Part shown: piece after piece, positions 7,122-13,242 of the stretch
How the letters are laid out: each line of letters begins with the position of its first letter
Position numbering within the stretch: position 1 is the stretch's first letter
From: an uncultured Collinsella sp.
Lineage (GTDB): Bacteria; Actinomycetota; Coriobacteriia; Coriobacteriales; Coriobacteriaceae
Assembly: GCA_900541175.1 (NCBI GenBank)
Contig: UQIT01000038.1
Coordinates: 1-16,853 of the forward strand
Reading direction: 5' to 3'
Length of the DNA: 16,853 bases
Position numbers and translations under genes: made by a program
Notes under the pieces: model-generated
Databases searched by the model: none
The model's input: only the letters and a program-made list of their open reading frames with translations
Told to the model about the DNA's origin: nothing

Positions 7122-8204
7122 TTGAAGAAAAGCAATCTGGGCTATGTGCTGGTGCTGGTCGCCGCGCTTATGTGGGGCAGCATCGGAATCTTTGTAAACG
7201 GCATCTCGGCCATGGGCGTTTCGTCCCAGAGCATGGCTGCTTTTCGCTTGTTGGTCGGAGCGCTTATCTTGGCGCCGGTCCTGATGTTTATGGGCTGCCG
7301 TCCGGGTGAGGGGTCTACCGTGGCTCAGGGTCCCCTGGCCCTGTTCAAGGCAAGCCCTAAAGAGCTTGTTCCCTGCGCACTTGTCGGTATCGTTGGTCTG
7401 GCCGCCGCCAACACCTGCTATTACGAGTGCATGGGCGAGGTCGGCATGTCCACGGCCTCGGTGCTGCTCTATACCTCGCCGGTGTTTGGCGTCGTGCTCG
7501 GTCGCGTGCTTTATCGCGAGGACGTGACCCCCAACAAGCTCGTTGCCATTGTCTTCAACATCGTTGGCTGCGTGCTTGCAGTGACCAATGGCGACCTTTC
7601 CGGTTTTCATTTTTCGGTTTGGGGCGTCACGTCGGGCGTGATTGCGGGCTTTTGTGGTGCGTCGCTCGCGGTGTTTAGCCGGATAGCAACCAAGACGGTC
7701 CACCCGCTGGCTGTCACGTTTTGGGGCTTTGTTTTTGGCGGTGCGGTTATGGCAGCTATCGCGGCTCCGTGGCCGGATGTCGCCGCGGCAATGTCGCCAC
7801 AGCTGCTGCTGTTGTTCCTTGGCTTTGGACTCATCCCCACAGCCGTGGCTTACATCTTATATATGCAGGGTCTGTCCATGGGGCTCGAGACATCGAAAGT
7901 TCCCGTCGTAATGTCTTTCGAGACGGTCGTCACCGTACTGGTGGGCATTGGTGTCTATGCCGAGCCCGCCGGCGCGATCAAGGTTCTGGGCATTGTGCTG
8001 GTGCTCGCGTCCATCCTGATCATGAACACCGATTTCTCCAAGCTGCGCAACAGCGTGTTTGTCGGTCATGTCGTTGAGAGCATGACCTTTAAGCCCAACG
8101 CGTGGTGGACGGAGAAATCGCAGGACATGGATCTGTTTAAGGAACGCACTGGCATCGCGCTGGAGCCCACCGTGCAGGAAAGCCCCTGGTACTTCGTGCG
8201 ATAG
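7122..8204 (+). CDS. EamA/DMT-superfamily transporter with a C-terminal hydrophilic extension
   Basis: A 360-residue inner-membrane protein of the drug/metabolite transporter superfamily, with two EamA repeats of about five helices each. The first repeat begins at GYVLVLVAALMWGSIGIFVNG and the second near SVWGVTSGVIAGFCGASLAVFS (about 165-186). Many family members export amino acids or other small metabolites. Start: the TTG at 7122 has GAGGGGG 5 bases upstream; an upstream GTG at 7086 lies in frame but has no comparable RBS. After the last helix (about 285-301) a ~58-residue hydrophilic tail runs from TDFSKLRN to PWYFVR, longer than usual for the family. Lying between the deglycase and the PTS, it could export the amino acid freed by deglycation (inference). 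Confidence 0.85.
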   Translation: MKKSNLGYVLVLVAALMWGSIGIFVNGISAMGVSSQSMAAFRLLVGALILAPVLMFMGCRPGEGSTVAQGPLALFKASPKELVPCALVGIVGLAAANTCYYECMGEVGMSTASVLLYTSPVFGVVLGRVLYREDVTPNKLVAIVFNIVGCVLAVTNGDLSGFHFSVWGVTSGVIAGFCGASLAVFSRIATKTVHPLAVTFWGFVFGGAVMAAIAAPWPDVAAAMSPQLLLLFLGFGLIPTAVAYILYMQGLSMGLETSKVPVVMSFETVVTVLVGIGVYAEPAGAIKVLGIVLVLASILIMNTDFSKLRNSVFVGHVVESMTFKPNAWWTEKSQDMDLFKERTGIALEPTVQESPWYFVR

Positions 8205-8208
8205 GGGA

Positions 8209-8238
8209 TTGGCGAGGCGTCTGATCGGGCGTCGCCAA
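8209..8238 (+). terminator. Weak hairpin after the EamA gene
   Basis: TTGGCGA (8209-8215) and TCGCCAA (8232-8238) form a 7-bp stem that can extend inward past one mismatch. It begins 4 bases after the stop. No T-tract follows, so its terminator role is uncertain. Confidence 0.35.
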
Positions 8239-8282
8239 GACAGCGCCGACCTACCCTGCACCAAAGTTTCGATTGCGTTAAA

Positions 8283-8324
8283 CCCGTCAACGGTCGATTT
8301 TCACCCGCGAACGGTCTTTATACT
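8283..8324 (+). promoter_or_regulatory. PTS promoter region: 21-bp-spaced direct repeats and a -10 element
   Basis: CCCGTCAACGGTC (8283-8295) and CCCGCGAACGGTC (8304-8316) match at 11 of 13 positions and are spaced exactly 21 bp apart, two helical turns. TATACT (8319-8324) follows and could be the -10. The second repeat occupies the -35 position, where no -35 consensus is seen. This layout suggests activator binding. Confidence 0.45.
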
Positions 8325-8350
8325 AATTAGCAATATAAGCAACGTATAAG

Positions 8351-8370
8351 ACGTTATAATGACCATAACG
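8351..8370 (+). promoter_or_regulatory. Candidate operator or second -10 just before the PTS genes
   Basis: CGTTAT (8352-8357) and ATAACG (8365-8370) form an inverted repeat with a 7-base gap, ending right at the AAAAGGAGG ribosome binding site. TATAAT (8355-8360), a perfect -10 hexamer, lies inside it. The ACGTTATA core recurs upstream of the second gntR and, inverted, upstream of the EamA gene. Confidence 0.45.
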
Positions 8371-8386
8371 AAAAGGAGGAGGCAAG

Positions 8387-9310
8387 ATGAATCAGATCAT
8401 TCTCGCATCTCATGGCGGCCTGGCCGCAGGCGCCAAAGACACGCTCGAGATGGTTCTCGGCGACGTGTCGAACGTCCACGTCGTGTCGCTTGCTCGTGAC
8501 GACAAGGAGCCCATCACCAATAAGGTGGACGCCATGATCGCCACGTTCAACGCGGACGACACCGTCTATGTGCTGACCGATATGCTCGGCAGCTCGGTCA
8601 ACAACAACATGGTCGAGCTTTCCAAGAACGGCACGAAGTTCACGGTTATCAGCGGTTTCAACATCCCGCTGGCACTGACGCTCGCTATGAGCCCCGTCCC
8701 CGTCAAGGGCGCCGAGCTTGCGGCCCTCATCAACGAGGCCCGCACCGGTCTGACCAACCCCAACGCACCGGTCGAGGTCGCCGCGGCTCCCGCCAAGAAG
8801 GCCAAGGCGTCCCGTCACAGCTCCGGTCCCGCCAAGATCGTCCTCGCGCGTCTTGACTACCGTCTGCTGCACGGCCAGGTCGTCTTTACTTGGACCACCA
8901 AGGTTCAGGCCGAGCGCATCATCGTCGTCGACAACGCTGCCGCCAACGATGACATCAAGAAGGGCGCTCTTAAGCTGGCCAAGCCCCAGGGCGTGCGCCT
9001 GAACGTCTTCACCGTCGAGCGTGCCCTCGCCAAGATGGACAAGCTCAACACCCTCGGTGAGCGCGTCATGTTCGTCTTTGGCAACACGGCCGAGATGCTG
9101 CAGTTCTGCCAGGGCTACAAGCTCGACGCCATCAACCTGGGCGCCACCGCCAACCACGACGGTGCCGATCAGGTCGGCGGCAAGGACAGCTCCGTCTTCC
9201 TCGACGCCAACCAGAAGGCCGACGTCAACCAGCTGCTCGACATGGGCATCAAGCTCTACGTCCAGCAGACCCCTACGTATCAGAGCGTCGACATCGACGC
9301 CAAGCTGTAA
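8387..9310 (+). CDS. Mannose-family PTS EIIA-EIIB fusion
   Basis: A 307-residue cytoplasmic phosphotransferase subunit with EIIA and EIIB of the mannose (ManX) family on one chain. EIIA spans about residues 1-115, with the phosphorylated His9 in ILASHGGLAAG and the DMLGSS segment typical of the fold. A linker rich in Ala, Lys and Pro (about 127-149) leads to EIIB (about 150-307), which carries its phosphorylated His162 in LARLDYRLLHGQVV. Phosphate passes from HPr to His9, to His162 and then to the sugar carried by EIIC/EIID. A strong AAGGAGGAGG precedes the ATG. It is first in a tight operon with EIIC (36-base gap) and EIID. The family handles hexoses and amino-sugars; flanking deglycases point to fructosyl-amino acids or a similar sugar amine. 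Confidence 0.95.
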   Translation: MNQIILASHGGLAAGAKDTLEMVLGDVSNVHVVSLARDDKEPITNKVDAMIATFNADDTVYVLTDMLGSSVNNNMVELSKNGTKFTVISGFNIPLALTLAMSPVPVKGAELAALINEARTGLTNPNAPVEVAAAPAKKAKASRHSSGPAKIVLARLDYRLLHGQVVFTWTTKVQAERIIVVDNAAANDDIKKGALKLAKPQGVRLNVFTVERALAKMDKLNTLGERVMFVFGNTAEMLQFCQGYKLDAINLGATANHDGADQVGGKDSSVFLDANQKADVNQLLDMGIKLYVQQTPTYQSVDIDAKL

Positions 9311-9346
9311 TCAACCAGGCTTTTGCCTGACTGAAAGGAGAAGGGT

Positions 9347-10141
9347 ATGAATACGTTCATCAGTGCGGTGCTCGTCGGCCTCGTCGGCGTGTTCTGCATG
9401 TGGGACTCCCGCCTGCTCGGTCGTCTTAACTTCGAGCAGCCCCTCGTTGGCGCTACGCTCGTCGGTCTGCTGCTGGGCGATGTGCCCACCGGCCTTGCCG
9501 TCGGTGCCGCTGTCGAGCTCGTGTCCATGGGCCTGGTGCAGGTCGGCGCCGCCGTTCCGCCCGATATGGTCCTGGGCGGCATCGTGGCCGCTGCCTTTGC
9601 GTGCCTGACCGATGCTTCCGCCGAGACCGCCATGACGATCGCCATCCCGGTTGCCGTCCTGGGTCAGCTCCTCGGCATCGTGTTCCGTTCCATCATCGCC
9701 GCCCTCACCCATGTGGCCGATAGCGCGATCGATAACGGAAAGTTCAAGACCGCCTACCGTATGCACATCTGCGCCGGCTCCGGTCTGTACGCCATCATGT
9801 ACTTCCTGCCGATCTTCCTCGCCGTCTTTGTTGGCACCGACCTGGTTCAGGCCATCGTCAACATGGTTCCCGAGTGGCTGTCCACTGGTCTTAACGTTTC
9901 GACCAAGATCATGACCGCCTACGGCTTGGCCCTGCTGCTCACCATGATGATCAAGAAGGGTATGACTCCGTTCCTGTTCATCGGTTTCCTGCTCGCCGCT
10001 TACCTCAACCTGTCCGTCATCGCGGTCGCTCTGATCGGTGTGTGCCTGGCTGTCGTCTTCATGGGCTTCAAGTTCAACGGTTCCCATGCAGCCGCCGGTG
10101 TCGATTCCGACTACGATCCGCTCGAAGACGACGAAGACTAA
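9347..10141 (+). CDS. Mannose-family PTS EIIC membrane subunit
   Basis: A 264-residue polytopic membrane protein of the ManY (EIIC) family, which with EIID forms the sugar-translocating channel. Family features are FCMWDSRLLG near the N-terminus, the Gly-rich LVGATLVGLLLGDVPTGLAVG (about 33-53) and GAAVPPDMVLGGIVAAAFA (about 67-85). Several hydrophobic helices follow to about residue 245, and then a short acidic cytoplasmic tail. AAAGGAGAAGGG lies before the ATG. Its stop codon overlaps the AGGAGG of the EIID gene, indicating translational coupling. Confidence 0.94.
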   Translation: MNTFISAVLVGLVGVFCMWDSRLLGRLNFEQPLVGATLVGLLLGDVPTGLAVGAAVELVSMGLVQVGAAVPPDMVLGGIVAAAFACLTDASAETAMTIAIPVAVLGQLLGIVFRSIIAALTHVADSAIDNGKFKTAYRMHICAGSGLYAIMYFLPIFLAVFVGTDLVQAIVNMVPEWLSTGLNVSTKIMTAYGLALLLTMMIKKGMTPFLFIGFLLAAYLNLSVIAVALIGVCLAVVFMGFKFNGSHAAAGVDSDYDPLEDDED

Positions 10142-10154
10142 GGAGGAACACACT

Positions 10155-10988
10155 ATGGCAACCGCAACCAAGGACGTGTCCCTGAACAAGAAGGTCAGCC
10201 AGTTCTTCTGGCGCTCCTGGGCCATCCAGGCCTCTTGGAACTACGAGCGTCAGATGAACATGGGCTTCCTCTACGGCATGGTTCCCACGCTCGATCGCCT
10301 CTATCCGGATGAGTCCGACCCCAAGCAGCTCGCTGCTAAGAAAGAGGCTTACCACCGTCACATGGCGTTCTACAACTGCACCCCGCAGACGAGCGCTTTC
10401 ATCCTGGGCCTCTCCGCCTCCATGGAGGAGGAGTACGCCAAGGATCCCGAGAACTTCGATCCCGATTCGATCAACGCGGTCAAGACCTCCCTCATGGGTC
10501 CGCTTTCCGGTATCGGTGACTCCTTCTTCCAGGGCACCATCCGCGTTATCGCCTTTGGTCTGGGCGTTCAGCTGGCTCAGCAGGGCTCCATCATGGGCCC
10601 GATCCTGGCCATGCTCATCTCCATCGTCCCCTCTGTGCTGATCACTTGGTTCGCAGCCAAGATGGGCTATCAGGGCGGCCACGAGTACCTGAGCAAGCTT
10701 CAGGGCGGCGACCTCATGGAGAAGCTCATGTATGTCTGCGGCATCGTGGGTCTTATGTCCGTGGGCGGCATGATCGCTACGCTAATCGGCGCCACCACCC
10801 CGCTGCAGTTCGCTGAGGGCACCGTCGTTATCCAGGACATCCTGGACGGCATGATGCCCCAGATGATCTCCCTCGGCCTCACCGGCCTTATGTACTGGCT
10901 CATCAAGAAGAACGTCAACACCGGTTGGCTTCTCGTGATCGCCATCGTGGGCGGCATCGCCCTCTCCGCGGCCGGCATCCTGGCCTAG
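10155..10988 (+). CDS. Mannose-family PTS EIID membrane subunit
   Basis: A 277-residue ManZ-type EIID protein. It shows the EIID hallmarks FWRSWAIQASWNYERQMNMG (about 18-37), the HMAFYNCTPQ segment and LMGPLSGIGDSFFQGT (about 113-128), followed by C-terminal hydrophobic helices. The frame extends upstream to 10038 without a stop, but the ATG at 10155 has AGGAGG 7-8 bases before it, and the family's N-terminal motif starts shortly after. It is 13 bases downstream of the EIIC stop. Together with EIIAB and EIIC this is a complete mannose-type permease. Confidence 0.95.
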   Translation: MATATKDVSLNKKVSQFFWRSWAIQASWNYERQMNMGFLYGMVPTLDRLYPDESDPKQLAAKKEAYHRHMAFYNCTPQTSAFILGLSASMEEEYAKDPENFDPDSINAVKTSLMGPLSGIGDSFFQGTIRVIAFGLGVQLAQQGSIMGPILAMLISIVPSVLITWFAAKMGYQGGHEYLSKLQGGDLMEKLMYVCGIVGLMSVGGMIATLIGATTPLQFAEGTVVIQDILDGMMPQMISLGLTGLMYWLIKKNVNTGWLLVIAIVGGIALSAAGILA

Positions 10989-11022
10989 TCGCGACCAAGC
11001 GTCTAACCGCTTTCCCCCGGGG

Positions 11023-11053
11023 GCCTGCCTGGCATCCCATACCCCAGGCAGGC
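11023..11053 (+). terminator. Intra-operon hairpin after EIID
   Basis: GCCTGCCTGG (11023-11032) and CCAGGCAGGC (11044-11053) form a perfect 10-bp stem with an 11-base loop. No clear T-tract follows. It may be a partial terminator or a hairpin that stabilises the PTS mRNA and lowers expression of the downstream deglycase. Confidence 0.5.
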
Positions 11054-11067
11054 TTCCATCCCTATAC

Positions 11068-11094
11068 GTGACAATGGGACAGTCCCTTTGTCAC
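11068..11094. repeat. REP-like palindrome
   Basis: GTGACAATGGGAC (11068-11080) and GTCCCTTTGTCAC (11082-11094) are inverted copies with one mismatch around a single central A. GGGACAGTCCC-type palindromes of this form occur as dispersed extragenic repeats in many Gram-positive genomes, some linked to REP-associated transposases (general knowledge, not checked here). Confidence 0.6.
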
Positions 11095-11186
11095 ATCCTC
11101 AACGGGCCGGCGACTCGGTCCAAACCACGGTAACCCTGCGAGCGCCCGGCAATGTGGCGCCGCAAAAATCGAAAGGAATGTGTCAG

Positions 11187-12170
11187 ATGTACGAGATCGA
11201 CCTTAACCTCCCTAAGCAGATCGTCGCTGACGTCCTGTCCAACCACGAGATCCACAGCGTCGCTTTCGTCGGCTGCGGTGCCTCCATGTCCGACCTGTAC
11301 CCCGCCAAGTACTTCCTGGCCAACAACACGGACAAGCTGAACGTTCAGATTTTCACCGCTAACGAGTTCAACTACGACACGCCCTCCTGGGTCAACGAGC
11401 ACACCTTCGTGATCACCTGCTCCCTCGGTGGCTCCACGCCCGAGACCGTCGAGGCCAACAAGACCGCCAAGAAGCACAACTGCCCGGTCGTCTCCCTCAC
11501 CAACAAGGCCGGCTCCGCTCTGACCGTCGACGCTGACTACGTCATCGTTCACGGTTTCCATGCCAACTACGCTGCCAAGTGCGAGAAGCCTGGCTACGCC
11601 ATCGCTCTTGCTCTCGAGATCCTTCAGCAGACCGAGGGCTATGACCACTACGAGGACATGATCACCGGCCTCACCAACGTCTTCGAGCTCTGCGAGAACG
11701 CCGCTCAGCACTGCAAGAAGCTCGCCAAGAAGTTCGCCGAGGACTTCAAGGACGACAAGATGATCTACTTCATGGCTTCCGGTGCCTCCGAGAAGATGGC
11801 TTATTCTAACGCTGCCTTCCTGTTCACCGAGATGCAGTGGATCGACGCCGCCGCCTACAACACCGGCGAGTACTTCCACGGCCCGTTCGAGGTTTCCACC
11901 GAGGGTAAGCCCTACGTCTTCCTCATGTCCGATGGCGCCACCCGTCCGATGGACGCCCGCGCCCTCACCTTCCTTGAGCGCATGGGCGCCAAGGTCGCTC
12001 TGATCGACTCCAAGGACTACGGCCTGGCTGACGCCGTGCCCGCGAGCGTCGTCACCTACTTCAACCCGCTGCTGCACCTCGCCGTTATGCGCGAGTACGG
12101 CAACCAGATCGCCGAGGCCCGTCAGCACCCGCTGACCATGCGTCGCTACATGTGGAAGCTTTCCTACTAA
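11187..12170 (+). CDS. SIS-domain sugar-amine 6-phosphate deglycase (FraB/FrlB-like), copy 2
   Basis: A 327-residue double-SIS protein, paralogous to the one at 5898 but clearly diverged. It matches the FraB/FrlB deglycase family, with VAFVGCGASMSDLYPAKYF (25-43), SLGGSTPETVEA (79-90) for phosphate binding, LQQTEGYDHYEDM (146-158) and the C-terminus RQHPLTMRRYMWKLSY. The catalytic residues appear intact: Glu215 in FTEMQWID and His231 in TGEYFHGPFE, with the usual Glu228 before it. The open frame begins at 11088, but the ATG at 11187, with GAAAGGA 9 bases upstream, fits the family N-terminus. It is 198 bases after EIID, past a hairpin and a REP-like palindrome, so it may be co-transcribed at a lower level or have its own promoter. 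Two deglycases with one PTS recall the gfr system. Confidence 0.87.
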   Translation: MYEIDLNLPKQIVADVLSNHEIHSVAFVGCGASMSDLYPAKYFLANNTDKLNVQIFTANEFNYDTPSWVNEHTFVITCSLGGSTPETVEANKTAKKHNCPVVSLTNKAGSALTVDADYVIVHGFHANYAAKCEKPGYAIALALEILQQTEGYDHYEDMITGLTNVFELCENAAQHCKKLAKKFAEDFKDDKMIYFMASGASEKMAYSNAAFLFTEMQWIDAAAYNTGEYFHGPFEVSTEGKPYVFLMSDGATRPMDARALTFLERMGAKVALIDSKDYGLADAVPASVVTYFNPLLHLAVMREYGNQIAEARQHPLTMRRYMWKLSY

Positions 12171-12203
12171 TCACAAGTAAGTAGACCTTACGGGTTGATT
12201 GAG

Positions 12204-12236
12204 AGGGGATGGCGTTTGCGCTCCGTCCCCTTTTTT
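12204..12236 (+). terminator. Rho-independent terminator after the second deglycase
   Basis: AGGGGATGGCG (12204-12214) pairs with the region ending TCCCCT (12226-12231), with one G-U and one mismatch. It is followed by TTTTTT (12231-12236). It ends 20 bases before the HAD gene start and 6 bases before that gene's RBS. Confidence 0.85.
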
Positions 12237-12256
12237 GCTATCGAAAGGAGATGCGT

Positions 12257-12886
12257 ATGATCAAGGCAGTGCTGTTTGACATGGACGGCGTGCTGGTCGA
12301 TACCGAGTGGTTCTACAACCGTCGTCGCGTAGCGTTTATGGAGGAGAAGGGGTTCCACTTTGACGAGATTCCCGATCTTTCGGGGTCTAACGAGCCCGCC
12401 ATTTGGAAGTCGCTGGTACCCGACGATGTTGAGCTGCGCGAGCGCCTGCGCGTGGAGTACAAGCAGGTCTACAGCCCGGACCACCCCGTTCCGTATGCCG
12501 AGCTTCTCAACGAGCAGACGGAGCCGGTGATGCGCAAGCTGCACGAGCGCGGCGTGAAGTGTGCCATCGCGAGCTCGTCCTATCGCGAGCTCATTGACGA
12601 GCTGGTGGAGATTGCCGGTATCGCCGACGTGCTGGACTACACCATCAGCGGTCACGAGTGCAGTGCGTTTAAGCCCGACCCCGAGATCTACCTGCGTGCC
12701 ATGGATGCACTGGGGGTGGAGCCTGCCGAGTGCTTGGTTATCGAGGACTCGCCTTTGGGCATCGAGGCCGGCAAGCGCTCCGGCGCCCGCGTCCTGGCGC
12801 TGCGTCCGCACGAGGGTGTCAATCTGGATCAATCGCAAGCCGATACCGTTATCGATAATCTGACCGACATTTTGGCCGCTTTGTAA
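12257..12886 (+). CDS. HAD-superfamily phosphatase/phosphoglucomutase (beta-PGM-like)
   Basis: A 209-residue HAD subfamily IA hydrolase. Motif I is FDMDGVLVDTE (nucleophile D8, acid/base D10). Motif II is ASSS (about 105-108). Motif III is FKPDPEIY (K139). Motif IV is VIEDSPLGIEAG (E163, D164). The helical cap between residues 15 and 85 is the type found in beta-phosphoglucomutases and small sugar-phosphate phosphatases. The GAAAGGAG site touches an in-frame ATG at 12251 and sits 6 bases before the ATG at 12257, so 12257 is chosen. A strong terminator separates it from the PTS/deglycase operon, so its promoter is unclear. It might act on sugar phosphates from the island, but no residue shows that. 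Confidence 0.87.
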   Translation: MIKAVLFDMDGVLVDTEWFYNRRRVAFMEEKGFHFDEIPDLSGSNEPAIWKSLVPDDVELRERLRVEYKQVYSPDHPVPYAELLNEQTEPVMRKLHERGVKCAIASSSYRELIDELVEIAGIADVLDYTISGHECSAFKPDPEIYLRAMDALGVEPAECLVIEDSPLGIEAGKRSGARVLALRPHEGVNLDQSQADTVIDNLTDILAAL

Positions 12887-12943
12887 TGTCAATCCGCCGC
12901 GAGAAGCACGGGTTCAAACGTTTTTTGCGGTGGACTGGCTCAA

Positions 12944-12977
12944 TTTGGTTTCGATTTTGATCCGTTTGGCTTCGATT
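12944..12977. repeat. Short direct repeat
   Basis: TTTGGTTTCGATT (12944-12956) and TTTGGCTTCGATT (12965-12977) differ at one base and are 21 bp apart. They lie in the gap between the HAD gene and the large hairpin. Function unknown; they may be part of the same element. Confidence 0.6.
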
Positions 12978-12983
12978 CGGGCT

Positions 12984-13103
12984 AAGTGAGTAGACTTTTT
13001 GGTGCAGGCCGAGCACAAAACATATCTTCCTCTGTAAAATCGCAGGTCACAGAGGTGGCTATTTTTGGGTGTGCTCGGCAGATCGTAAAAAGTCTACTCA
13101 CTT
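12984..13103. repeat. Large nested inverted-repeat element (120 bp)
   Basis: The outer arms AAGTGAGTAGACTTTTT (12984-13000) and AAAAAGTCTACTCACTT (13087-13103) are perfect 17-bp inverted copies. Nested inside are GCCGAGCACA (13008-13017) with TGTGCTCGGC (13070-13079), and CCTCTGT (13029-13035) with ACAGAGG (13049-13055). All three stems are perfect and coaxial, so the whole stretch can fold as one long hairpin. There is no convincing ORF in it. It occupies most of the 356-base gap between the HAD and YitT genes and looks like a MITE-like element or a structured RNA. Confidence 0.85.
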
Positions 13104-13188
13104 GGAATTTCGCCCTTTGGTCGTGGGGGTTGCTGGTCCCGTTTTGGTTGTCGAGGGAGGGTGAATTGAAGCGCCCCCGCACGCTCCA

Positions 13189-13197
13189 TGCTAAAAT
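13189..13197 (+). promoter_or_regulatory. Extended -10 promoter element for the YitT gene
   Basis: TGCTAAAAT (13189-13197) fits an extended -10 (TGnTAnAAT type), 46 bases before the GTG start. TTGAAG at 13166-13171 lies 20 bases upstream, a poor -35 spacing, so an extended -10 promoter is the better reading. Confidence 0.4.
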
Positions 13198-13242
13198 CGC
13201 GGGCATGCCCCACAACTACATCTGCCTTCGAAGGGAGCCTAC

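Noticed and set aside
10038..10154. Upstream extension of the EIID reading frame
   Set aside because: It overlaps the end of EIIC and lacks an RBS; the ATG at 10155 follows AGGAGG and gives the usual EIID N-terminus.
11088..11186. Upstream extension of the second deglycase frame
   Set aside because: It runs through the REP-like palindrome and has no RBS; the ATG at 11187 is preceded by GAAAGGA and matches the family N-terminus.
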